Source: JBFXEO01 sp050180015
Lineage (GTDB): Bacteria; Bacteroidota; Bacteroidia; Bacteroidales; Tenuifilaceae
NCBI GenBank assembly: GCA_050180015.1
Contig: JBFXEO010000192.1
Location: forward strand, 1 to 5,680
DNA length: 5,680 nt
Direction: 5' to 3'
This document shows positions 1-5,615 of the stretch, piece by piece. A program made the translations under genes and the position numbers. The notes beneath the pieces were generated by a model. The model saw nothing but the letters and a program-made list of their open reading frames with translations. It was not told where the DNA came from and did no database searches. How positions within the stretch are numbered: the first letter of the stretch is position 1; the number at the start of each line of letters is the position of its first letter.

Positions 1-10
1 CTTCCGATCT
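1..10. other. Probable residual Illumina adapter at contig end
   Basis: The first ten bases, CTTCCGATCT, are identical to the 3' end of the standard Illumina TruSeq adapter (GCTCTTCCGATCT). A chance match to a 10-mer exactly at the sequence edge is very unlikely. I infer that this is untrimmed adapter and that genomic sequence starts at about position 11. It should not be read as biology. Confidence 0.85.
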
Positions 11-48
11 AAATGTATATTCATTTACAGCGAACTGCTTTACTAAAA

Positions 49-118
49 CATTATGCTTACATTAAATTTGGGTTAATATCAAATTTTTCCCGGTAACATT
101 GAGGTTGTAAGCATTATG
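49..118. repeat. Nested inverted repeat upstream of the response regulator gene
   Basis: The outer arms CATTATGCTTAC (49-60) and GTAAGCATTATG (107-118) pair at 11 of 12 positions. Inside them, AAATTTG (64-70) pairs perfectly with CAAATTT (80-86) across a 9-nt loop. The outer arms alone are long enough to stand out in AT-rich DNA. The element lies about 140 nt upstream of the regulator start, so it could be an operator region, an RNA structure, or the tail of whatever gene lay to the left. No function can be assigned from sequence. Confidence 0.4.
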
Positions 119-194
119 GTTACCCCTTAGGAATCCTTAAATGCGAATAGTTAACATAAAATTAATATAAATCATTCCCGGATACCCGATATTT

Positions 195-217
195 TAACAA
201 TTTGCTAATATTTGTTA
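195..217. promoter_or_regulatory. Candidate operator, TAACAA-N11-TTGTTA
   Basis: Perfect 6-bp inverted arms, TAACAA (195-200) and TTGTTA (212-217), are separated by 11 nt. Their centres lie 17 bp apart, between one and two helical turns. The site is 44 nt upstream of the response regulator start, where a promoter-proximal operator would be expected. No complete Bacteroidota promoter is visible here; the nearest -7-like boxes, AATATTTG (207-214) and TATCATTG (231-238), each have one mismatch and no well-spaced -33. The DNA is very AT-rich, so chance is a real possibility. Confidence 0.25.
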
Positions 218-260
218 GTTTAATATTTAATATCATTGTGGTTAATTTAAACAGTAGGAG

Positions 261-953
261 ATGAAAGCAAAAGATTACAAAATTTTACTTGTTGACGATG
301 AGCCCGATATTTTAGAATTTTTAAAGTATAACCTCCAGAAAGAGGGATTTGAGATATACACTTCATCTAATGGCAAAGATGCTATAAAAATTGCCGAAAA
401 AACTCAGCCTCAGCTAATTCTACTGGATGTAATGATGCCTGAAATGGATGGTATTGAAACATGCGAGGAGCTTCGTTCAAACCCGCTTACCAAGAATACG
501 CTAATTGCTTTTCTCACTGCCCGTAGCGAAGATTATAGCCAGATTGCCGGGTTTGATGCCGGTGGCGATGACTATATTTCGAAACCCATTAAACCCAAGG
601 TGCTGATTAGCCGTATTAAGGCATTGCTGAAACGGGCCGGCACGCTGGACGATGGTGCCGATTCTTCCGGAGATATTCCCAGTTCAGGCCTTGTAATTGA
701 TAAGGAACGGTACATGGTTTACTTGGAGGGAAATGAGATAAATTTGCCTAAAAAGGAATTTGAACTTCTTGCCCTGCTCTACAGCAAACCCCAAAAGGTG
801 TTCACCCGCGATGAAATTTACCAGGCAATATGGGGCGATGAAATTGTTGTTGGCGATAGAACCATTGATGTCCATATCCGTAAATTACGCGAAAAGCTGG
901 GCGAAAATTATATAAGGACAGTAAAAGGTGTTGGCTATAAATTTATGGTTTAA
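261..953 (+). CDS. PhoB/OmpR-family response regulator, winged helix
   Basis: This is a 230-residue DNA-binding response regulator with the standard two-domain layout of the OmpR/PhoB family. The receiver domain (about 6-125) has the acidic pair D12/D13, phosphoacceptor D56 in LLDVMMPEMDG, switch residue T86 and conserved K108 followed by P109. A 16-20 residue Asp/Ser/Gly-rich linker leads to the winged helix (about 143-230), with recognition helix RTIDVHIRKLREKL (200-213) and the wing motif VKGVGYKF (221-228). Length and domains are complete. The ATG at 261 directly abuts a GGAG, which leaves almost no spacer, but the protein begins properly just before the first receiver strand (KILLVDDE), so the start fits. 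No histidine kinase is next to it. A hemerythrin gene follows after 14 nt, suggesting co-transcription. It resembles PhoB in domain type, but a phosphate role is not shown; RprY-like or orphan regulators look the same. Confidence 0.95.
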   Translation: MKAKDYKILLVDDEPDILEFLKYNLQKEGFEIYTSSNGKDAIKIAEKTQPQLILLDVMMPEMDGIETCEELRSNPLTKNTLIAFLTARSEDYSQIAGFDAGGDDYISKPIKPKVLISRIKALLKRAGTLDDGADSSGDIPSSGLVIDKERYMVYLEGNEINLPKKEFELLALLYSKPQKVFTRDEIYQAIWGDEIVVGDRTIDVHIRKLREKLGENYIRTVKGVGYKFMV

Positions 954-967
954 CTTAAAATATTTTT

Positions 968-1375
968 ATGGGAATTTTTGAATGGAAGGATAACTACAGC
1001 GTATCTATAAATAGTATAGATAACGATCATAAAAGGTTATTCGAATTGATGAATCAACTTTTTGATGCAATGACCAAGGGCGAGGGGAGTAAGATTCTTT
1101 TACCCCTGGTGGATGAGTTACACCGTTATACGGCTTACCATTTCAACCGGGAAGAGGTTTACTTTAGAACAACCAACTACCCCAACGCACAGCAGCATGT
1201 GCAGCAGCATACCGCTTTTGTGGATAAGGTGGGTGAGTTTAAGGCAAAAATTAGCGCAGGGAAGTTGGACATTGCGCCTGACCTTCTCCAGTTTTTACGC
1301 GATTGGCTGCTGAACCATATCCTGAAAGTTGATAGAATGTACACCGAACATTTCAAGAAATTTGGTGTTCAGTAA
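968..1375 (+). CDS. Bacteriohemerythrin, O2-binding di-iron protein
   Basis: This 135-residue single-domain hemerythrin has no signal peptide and no membrane segment, so it is expected in the cytoplasm. All seven ligands of the di-iron centre are visible: H21 (in IDNDH), H58 and E62 (HFNREE), H77 and H81 (HVQQH), H117 and D122 (HILKVD). The N-terminal FEWKDNYSV and the length are typical of bacteriohemerythrins. The family reversibly binds O2 and is proposed to store, deliver, scavenge or sense oxygen, and sometimes NO. The gene starts 14 nt after the response regulator stop with an A/T-rich leader and no Shine-Dalgarno sequence, as is usual in Bacteroidota, and is probably in the same transcript. 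It has no fused signalling domain, so a sensing role would have to work through a partner. The fold and iron site are secure; the physiological role is inference. Confidence 0.95.
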   Translation: MGIFEWKDNYSVSINSIDNDHKRLFELMNQLFDAMTKGEGSKILLPLVDELHRYTAYHFNREEVYFRTTNYPNAQQHVQQHTAFVDKVGEFKAKISAGKLDIAPDLLQFLRDWLLNHILKVDRMYTEHFKKFGVQ

Positions 1376-1383
1376 CATATTCG

Positions 1384-1454
1384 TTGGATGCTAAATCGGA
1401 ATTGGTTAGATGACGGATTGATGATCAGTTCATCTATTTTGCGGTAGCATCTAG
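1384..1454 (+). repeat. Nested inverted repeat in 3' region after hemerythrin
   Basis: The outer arms GATGCTA (1387-1393) and TAGCATC (1445-1451) are perfect and extend by three more positions if G-T pairs are allowed. Inside, TAGATGA (1407-1413) pairs perfectly with TCATCTA (1430-1436), leaving a 16-nt loop that contains TGATCA. A short GGCTTTTATT follows. This could be a structured 3' untranslated region, a weak first terminator or a small RNA. It starts 9 nt after the hemerythrin stop and precedes the stronger terminator. Confidence 0.4.
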
Positions 1455-1474
1455 GCTTTTATTCATACATCGAA

Positions 1475-1518
1475 CGCAATATCAAATTTTCATAAAATGT
1501 GATATTGCGCTCTTTTTT
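1475..1518 (+). terminator. Rho-independent terminator of regulator-hemerythrin unit
   Basis: The arms CGCAATATCA (1475-1484) and TGATATTGCG (1500-1509) form a perfect 10-bp stem. After one A-G mismatch the stem continues for 5 bp (ATTTT 1486-1490 with AAAAT 1494-1498), closing on a 3-nt loop. CTC and a run of six T (1513-1518) follow. This is a classic intrinsic terminator for plus-strand transcription. Read on the minus strand, the same hairpin lies just after the transporter stop but is followed by TTCGATGTAT rather than a T run, so it would terminate less well in that direction. Confidence 0.8.
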
Positions 1519-1531
1519 GTGTGTAAGCAGT

Positions 1532-3769
1532 TTAGTCAACATTGTTTAGGATGAAGTCGCGCTGGGCCTTCAGCAGGTTCACGGTGTGCAGCATGATGTT
1601 CTTGATTTCGTTGAGCATGCCCAGGTATAGGACGCTGTTCCGGGTTCCGGCCTCGTTCGCCTTTATGCGCTTAACCTGCTTTTTCCGGTTCTCGTTCAGC
1701 ACTTCCAGGATGTCCTGCTGCTTTTTGATGGCATCCTGCACGCCGGTGTAGTCGTTGCCCTTCACCATTGCCATTATGTCGTCGAAGAAGTCGGCAATTC
1801 TGCCGCTGAGCTCGTTGAGCTCGGCGGCCTGATTCTTACTGAGCCCCTTATGCTGGTTCTCGATGTGCTGCAGGCTGGGCGAGGAGACAAAGGTGAGCGA
1901 GTGGGCGATCTCGCGCAGGTAGTCAATCACCTGGATGTAGTAGTGGCCGGTTTCCACGGAGTCGGCCTCCAGCTGCTTGAGCACCTGGTAAACGTTGTAC
2001 TTCAGCTTCTTCGCCTCCCGGTTGAGCTCCTCCACCTCCCGGTTTACCTGCCTCAGCAGCTTCCTGTCCTCCCGGGTTAAGCCCTCAATGGTTTTGGTGT
2101 ATATCCTTAGAACGTCTTTCAGCGATTTGCTGACATCGCGGGTGCACCTCCTCACCACGCTGTCCCCGGTTTCAAGGGCATCGATCTCCCCCTTTTCCTT
2201 ATCTACTTTCTTTCTATGTATGAGGTTCGACTTGACGATTAGCCCAAGGGCAACGGCAAGAATTAGGATCAACGCGGGTGTTTTACCGTAAAATAGTGCA
2301 GCAGCAATAAGGAACGATATGCTAAACGCCACGAATGCGGTGAAAAACCATCCTCCAATTACAGTAAGGACTCCGGTAATCCGGTAAACGGCGCTATCGC
2401 GTCCCCAGGCCCTGTCGCTGAGCGAGGTTCCCATGGCCACCATAAAGGTGACGTAGGTGGTGGAGAGGGGGAGCTTAAGCGATGTTGCCGAGCTGATGAG
2501 GATGCTGGCAACCACCAGGTTCACCGAAGCTCTAACCAGATCGAAGGACGGTGCCTCTACCGCACTTTTATACTTTTGAGCTTTGCTGGTATCGAACCGT
2601 TTCTCTGCAAAATCTTTTAAGTATTGCGGAATAATATGGCTGATATTGCCATTAAAACTACGTGCCATGCGGACTAGCGTTCTGGAGAAGCTGGTGCTAC
2701 CAAACCGTTCAACTCCGGAATCCTGCCGCCCCAGCCCAACCTCCGTCTCGGTTACGGTTCTTGCCTTGCGCGATGTCCACAGGGTGATAACCATGACCAG
2801 CCCGGCAATGAGGAGGTATAGGACGTTGGTGGATACCGGGCCGGCCAGCTCCGTCATGGGCAGCTGGTCCGGGGCAACTCCCGGGTTGGCCAGGTGTACC
2901 TGGAAGGCTTTTAACCCGGCCATCGAGACGCCGATGAAGTTTACCAGGTCGTTCCCGGCGAATGAGAGGGCCAGGGCAAAGGTTCCTGCCAGCACGATGA
3001 ACCGGAGCACGTTCATCTTGAATAGCGAGATGAGCAGCTGAAAAATGGCCGCCCAGGCTAAAAAGCTGTAAAGCAGGATCAGCACGGTATGCCCATTGAT
3101 GTAATCCAGTGCGTTTTGACTAAGAATGGAAGAGCCCTGAATTCCTTTCATCACTATAAAGTAGGTAATGGCCGTTAGGGCAATGCCGCCCCATACGCTG
3201 CCCACGTATTTGAGGCTGCGTTTGTAGTTGAAGGAGAACAGGAACCGGGCTATGTACTGGATTACCATTCCGGTAACAAACGCAACGATGACGGAGACCA
3301 GTATTCCCGATATTATTGTTAGTGCTTTCTCGCTATTTATATAATTGCCTAGATGATTTAGAGAATCGTTGCTTGCCATAATTTTGAATATGGATACGGC
3401 AACGGCGGACCCGAGGAGCTCGAACACCAGCGACACCGTTGTTGATGTGGGCAGGCCGAACGTGTTGAAGAAGTCGAGCACAATAACATCGGTGAGCATA
3501 ACCGCCAGGAAGATCACCATAATTTCGCTTAGGTAGAAGTTTTCGGGACGGAAAACCCCTTTCCTGGCTATTTCCATCATTCCGCTGGAGAAGAAAGAAC
3601 CGACTAAAACCCCAGCGGAGGCTACGAGTAGTATCCAATGCCTCGACGCTACCTTTGAACCAATGGCCGAGTTGAGGAAGTTGACCGCATCGTTCGATAC
3701 ACCAACAACGAGATCGGACATGGCGAGCAACAGCAATATTATAACGGCAAAGAGATAGAAAGTTTCCAT
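1532..3769 (-). CDS. pit: PiT-family inorganic phosphate transporter with C-terminal PhoU-like domain
   Basis: This 745-residue integral inner-membrane protein is of the PiT (phosphate permease) family, which moves phosphate into the cell with a cation (H+ or Na+). Both inverted-repeat halves show the family motifs: VSNDAVNFLNSAIGSK (24-39) with LPTSTT (106-111) in the first, and AGNDLVNFIGV (271-281) with LPLSTTYVT (433-441) in the second. The Asn/Asp of the ND motifs and the Ser/Thr of the STT motifs line the ion and phosphate sites. Roughly 12 hydrophobic segments span 2-515, interrupted by a polar loop at about 333-410. Residues about 535-745 are charged, helical and cytosolic and resemble PhoU/DUF47, a domain tied to phosphate regulation that is often a separate gene in other phyla. 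The start at 3769 fits the first membrane helix. Sampled stretches are clearly more GC-rich than flanking genes. It is convergent with the hemerythrin gene and lies 115 nt downstream of the LytTR regulator. The ion used is unknown. Confidence 0.93.
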   Translation of the reverse strand: METFYLFAVIILLLLAMSDLVVGVSNDAVNFLNSAIGSKVASRHWILLVASAGVLVGSFFSSGMMEIARKGVFRPENFYLSEIMVIFLAVMLTDVIVLDFFNTFGLPTSTTVSLVFELLGSAVAVSIFKIMASNDSLNHLGNYINSEKALTIISGILVSVIVAFVTGMVIQYIARFLFSFNYKRSLKYVGSVWGGIALTAITYFIVMKGIQGSSILSQNALDYINGHTVLILLYSFLAWAAIFQLLISLFKMNVLRFIVLAGTFALALSFAGNDLVNFIGVSMAGLKAFQVHLANPGVAPDQLPMTELAGPVSTNVLYLLIAGLVMVITLWTSRKARTVTETEVGLGRQDSGVERFGSTSFSRTLVRMARSFNGNISHIIPQYLKDFAEKRFDTSKAQKYKSAVEAPSFDLVRASVNLVVASILISSATSLKLPLSTTYVTFMVAMGTSLSDRAWGRDSAVYRITGVLTVIGGWFFTAFVAFSISFLIAAALFYGKTPALILILAVALGLIVKSNLIHRKKVDKEKGEIDALETGDSVVRRCTRDVSKSLKDVLRIYTKTIEGLTREDRKLLRQVNREVEELNREAKKLKYNVYQVLKQLEADSVETGHYYIQVIDYLREIAHSLTFVSSPSLQHIENQHKGLSKNQAAELNELSGRIADFFDDIMAMVKGNDYTGVQDAIKKQQDILEVLNENRKKQVKRIKANEAGTRNSVLYLGMLNEIKNIMLHTVNLLKAQRDFILNNVD

Positions 3770-3791
3770 AGATGAGATTTTGGTTCGAATG

Positions 3792-3826
3792 CAAAAGTAG
3801 TTTTCTTATTATTAAGTTTTCTCAAC
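3792..3826 (-). promoter_or_regulatory. Putative promoter of the phosphate transporter
   Basis: On the minus strand, TACTTTTG (3799-3792) matches the Bacteroidota -7 consensus TAnnTTTG. GTTG (3826-3823) lies 23 nt upstream as a partial -33, at the long end of accepted spacing. The -7 box ends 22 nt before the transporter ATG, implying a short leader. The -33 match is weak, so part of the transcription may also come from the upstream two-component operon. Confidence 0.45.
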
Positions 3827-3884
3827 AGTAAGGTTATGTTTGCATTAATCGAATGTTAAAATAATATTAAATATACTGAAAAAT

Positions 3885-4637
3885 CTAAGCTTTACTATCA
3901 ATCAACTTTAAAATTTCTTTTTTACGGATAGATACCGGAATAATACATTCATCGCTCATTTTTATTGATGGCGATGGATGTTTAATTACCCTAACAATAT
4001 GTTTAATGTTTATCAGGTGTGACTGATGGCAGCGGACAAAATTGCAGTCGGAAAGTATATCTTCAAATTCTTTGAGCGTTCTGGAAACCCTTACGGGAGT
4101 CGCCGTGTTACAGAAAAAAAATTCGGTTATGTTGTTGTGCGATTCGCATCGGATTATCTGGCTGGTATCAACTACATGTATCTCGTTCAATGTTTTAAGA
4201 ACAAGCTTTTTATTGCTTGGGTTTGGATTTGCGGTATTCGAGAGGAGTGCATCGAACATATTTTTAGCTTCCTGCTGGTTGAAAGATTTTGACAATTTTT
4301 CTACGGCTTCCACCAGGTCATTGGCATCTATTGGTTTTAACAGGTAATCGAGGGCGCTATACTTGAACGCCCTGATTGCATACTCTTGGTACGCGGTAAC
4401 TATGATTACCTGAAAATTAACAGGAATAAATTTTTTGAGTAGATCAAACCCATTCCCATCGTTCATCTGCATATCCAGGAATACCACATCGGGGTTTAAG
4501 CGGCTTATTACCCTATACCCCGATTCAACCCCCTCGGCCTCTCCGGTAACGTTGATATTGGGGCAGTATATGTGTAGCATCTGCTTCAACGTTTCACGAA
4601 CGTTGGTTTCATTGTCAATAATAACTGCTGCTAGCAT
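3885..4637 (-). CDS. LytTR-family response regulator
   Basis: This is a 250-residue LytR/AlgR-type response regulator. The receiver (about 2-118) has phosphoacceptor D55 in VFLDMQMNDGNGF, T81 and K101-P102. The first acidic pair is D8-N9 before E10, so the usual second acidic residue is Asn, although D8 and E10 remain. The LytTR DNA-binding domain covers about 143-248 and contains the family hallmark FVRCHQSHLIN (200-210) and the earlier IIRCESHNN stretch (161-169). LytTR regulators bind paired direct repeats about two helical turns apart. The start at 4637 overlaps the end of the kinase gene by 7 nt, so translation is probably coupled and the two are a cognate pair. No clear terminator follows before the phosphate transporter, which makes read-through possible. 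Target genes cannot be deduced; autoregulation and control of the transporter are the nearest candidates. Confidence 0.94.
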   Translation of the reverse strand: MLAAVIIDNETNVRETLKQMLHIYCPNINVTGEAEGVESGYRVISRLNPDVVFLDMQMNDGNGFDLLKKFIPVNFQVIIVTAYQEYAIRAFKYSALDYLLKPIDANDLVEAVEKLSKSFNQQEAKNMFDALLSNTANPNPSNKKLVLKTLNEIHVVDTSQIIRCESHNNITEFFFCNTATPVRVSRTLKEFEDILSDCNFVRCHQSHLINIKHIVRVIKHPSPSIKMSDECIIPVSIRKKEILKLIDSKA

Positions 4638-5398
4638 TGCTGAATGGGAATTTTAAATTTTACCATAGTACCGTGATTTTTTGCGTTATGCCGGCCTAAA
4701 TCGGCAATATTTAGCTCTATATTAATTCCCTTGGAACGCTTTATTTTCTTTAACCGTTCCATTGTGATTTGGGTGGCAAGGGAATGATGATTACTGCCGG
4801 TACCTGCCTGTAGCTGTTTCGATTTTTCAATTCCAATTCCATTGTCCTCAACTTCTATGGTTAAATATTCCTCCTCGTCCATCAAAAATCGAATTATCAG
4901 TATCCCTTTCTCCGAAAGGTGTAGCAGGCCATGCTCTATTGCATTTTCGATAAATGGCTGCGCCAGCATGGGTGGAATTTTAACACTATCGGCATGAATA
5001 TTTTCATCAACAGTAATTTTATACTCAAACCGCCCGTCGAACCGGAGCGCCTGAAGCTCGAGGTAATGCTTTAGGGTGTTTATTTCACGTTCCAGCGAGT
5101 TTAATTCTGCCCTTGAGTTTTCCAGTATTAGCCTGATAAGTTTGGCAAAGCTGGCCAGGTACTTACTGGCCAAATGCGCCTCATTCCTGAAAATATAGCT
5201 TTGAATGGCCGTGAGTGAGTTAAAAACAAAGTGGGGGTTCATCTGCGAAAGCAGCAGTTGCTGTTCTACCTGTAGGTTACGGCTTCGGATTTTCCGGTAT
5301 TTTACGAATAGCCAAGCTGAGATTGATGCTAAAATGAGTAATAACAGGGTAGCCGTAAGGCTATATACTGCTAAATGGGGTTGAGTAATACCTGGCAT
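4631..5398 (-). CDS. LytS/YehU-family sensor histidine kinase, single membrane helix
   Basis: This 255-residue histidine kinase is of the His_kinase (LytS/YehU) type. One hydrophobic helix (about 9-32) is followed by a basic stop (KYRKIRSR) and a short helix into the H-box QMNPHFVFNSL (52-62), with H56 the likely phosphorylated residue. The N-box IPPMLAQPFIENAIEHG (141-157) and the G-box VEDNGIGI (183-190) form the ATP site, and SLATQITMERL (206-216) is the Bacteroidota-style last box. There is no periplasmic, PAS or TPR sensor domain; only about eight residues precede the helix. The short form is not a start-site error, because an in-frame TGA lies at 5416-5414 just upstream of the ATG. It overlaps the LytTR regulator by 7 nt. 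Signal input must come through the membrane segment or a partner protein, which is inference. Confidence 0.93.
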   Translation of the reverse strand: MPGITQPHLAVYSLTATLLLLILASISAWLFVKYRKIRSRNLQVEQQLLLSQMNPHFVFNSLTAIQSYIFRNEAHLASKYLASFAKLIRLILENSRAELNSLEREINTLKHYLELQALRFDGRFEYKITVDENIHADSVKIPPMLAQPFIENAIEHGLLHLSEKGILIIRFLMDEEEYLTIEVEDNGIGIEKSKQLQAGTGSNHHSLATQITMERLKKIKRSKGINIELNIADLGRHNAKNHGTMVKFKIPIQQC

Positions 5399-5420
5399 TG
5401 TTGCATTATTGTATCAAAAA

Positions 5421-5451
5421 CAAAAATAGCAGGTTATGTTAATTTAACAAA
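5421..5451 (-). promoter_or_regulatory. Promoter of the kinase-LytTR operon, Bacteroidota type
   Basis: On the minus strand, TTTG (5451-5448) and TATTTTTG (5428-5421) match the Bacteroidota -33 (TTTG) and -7 (TAnnTTTG) elements exactly, with a 19-nt spacer. The -7 box ends 22 nt before the kinase ATG, the same distance as for the transporter promoter. This is the best promoter in the window, and it suggests a leader of about 15 nt. Confidence 0.65.
5437..5449. promoter_or_regulatory. 13-nt palindrome in kinase promoter spacer, candidate operator
   Basis: TGTTAATTTAACA is a perfect inverted repeat (TGTTAA, centre T, TTAACA). It lies inside the spacer of the kinase promoter and overlaps the -33 box, where a bound repressor would block RNA polymerase. 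A related string, GTTAATTTAAACA, occurs at 241-253 immediately upstream of the PhoB-like regulator start. LytTR proteins usually bind direct repeats, so a different regulator may be involved. AT-richness makes chance occurrence possible. Confidence 0.35.
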
Positions 5452-5455
5452 ACTA

Positions 5456-5581
5456 TTATTGACGCTTAGGGTTTAAGCGAAAAGTAAATGTACCATGTTT
5501 GCTGCGGGTATTAAACTTTTTTGCCATCGGGAAGTCTTTTAGGAAAAGTAGGGTGTTTGTAATTTTTTCGGATAAAACCAT
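5456..5581 (-). CDS. Possible 41-residue basic small protein, unrecognised
   Basis: An ORF of 41 codons runs from ATG at 5581 to TAA at 5456, with a second in-frame ATG at codon 19 (5527). The N-terminal half is amphipathic (KITNTLLFLKDFP) and the C-terminal half is rich in Lys/Arg (AKKFNTRSKHGTFTF, then RLNPKRQ). It is co-directional with the kinase and ends 58 nt before it, just before the kinase promoter. No Shine-Dalgarno sequence or promoter is evident, and its upstream region overlaps the leader of the opposite-strand gene at 5616. A 6-bp hairpin (CGCTTA 5463-5468 with TAAGCG 5474-5479) sits within its last codons. It could be a genuine small protein, the eroded end of an older gene, or chance. 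I do not recognise it. Confidence 0.22.
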   Translation of the reverse strand: MVLSEKITNTLLFLKDFPMAKKFNTRSKHGTFTFRLNPKRQ

Positions 5582-5589
5582 CAATGAGA

Positions 5590-5597
5590 TATATTTG
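5590..5597 (+). promoter_or_regulatory. Putative -7 promoter element for the gene at 5616
   Basis: TATATTTG matches TAnnTTTG exactly and ends 18 nt before the ATG at 5616. The -33 position, 19 nt upstream, holds TTCG (5567-5570), a one-mismatch form of TTTG. This orientation and spacing support the start of the truncated gene that follows. Confidence 0.45.
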
Positions 5598-5615
5598 TAG
5601 GTTTAAAATTAGGTG

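Noticed and set aside
63..70. TAAATTTG, an exact match to the -7 consensus
   Set aside because: No TTTG or TTG lies 17-23 nt upstream, and it would leave a leader of about 190 nt. In AT-rich DNA a single box is weak evidence.
1113..1313. A 66-codon plus-strand frame inside the hemerythrin gene
   Set aside because: It is an out-of-frame shadow of a gene whose iron ligands are all in the main frame.
1542..3041. Several plus-strand open frames (1542-1751, 1850-2080, 1995-2291, 2583-3041) opposite the transporter
   Set aside because: They lie antisense to a convincing PiT gene, and their translations show no recognisable domain. GC-rich coding DNA commonly leaves such open antisense frames.
3333..3794. 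Minus-strand frame of 153 codons overlapping the transporter start
   Set aside because: It is another frame of the same strand over the transporter's conserved N-terminal half, and its protein looks random.
3831..3840. AGGTTATGTT, shared exactly with 5431-5440 upstream of the kinase
   Set aside because: The shared 10-mer sits at different distances from the two promoters (upstream of -33 in one, in the spacer in the other), so it does not behave like a common operator.
4026..4656. Plus-strand open frames opposite the LytTR regulator
   Set aside because: They are antisense to a complete two-domain regulator and have no family features of their own.
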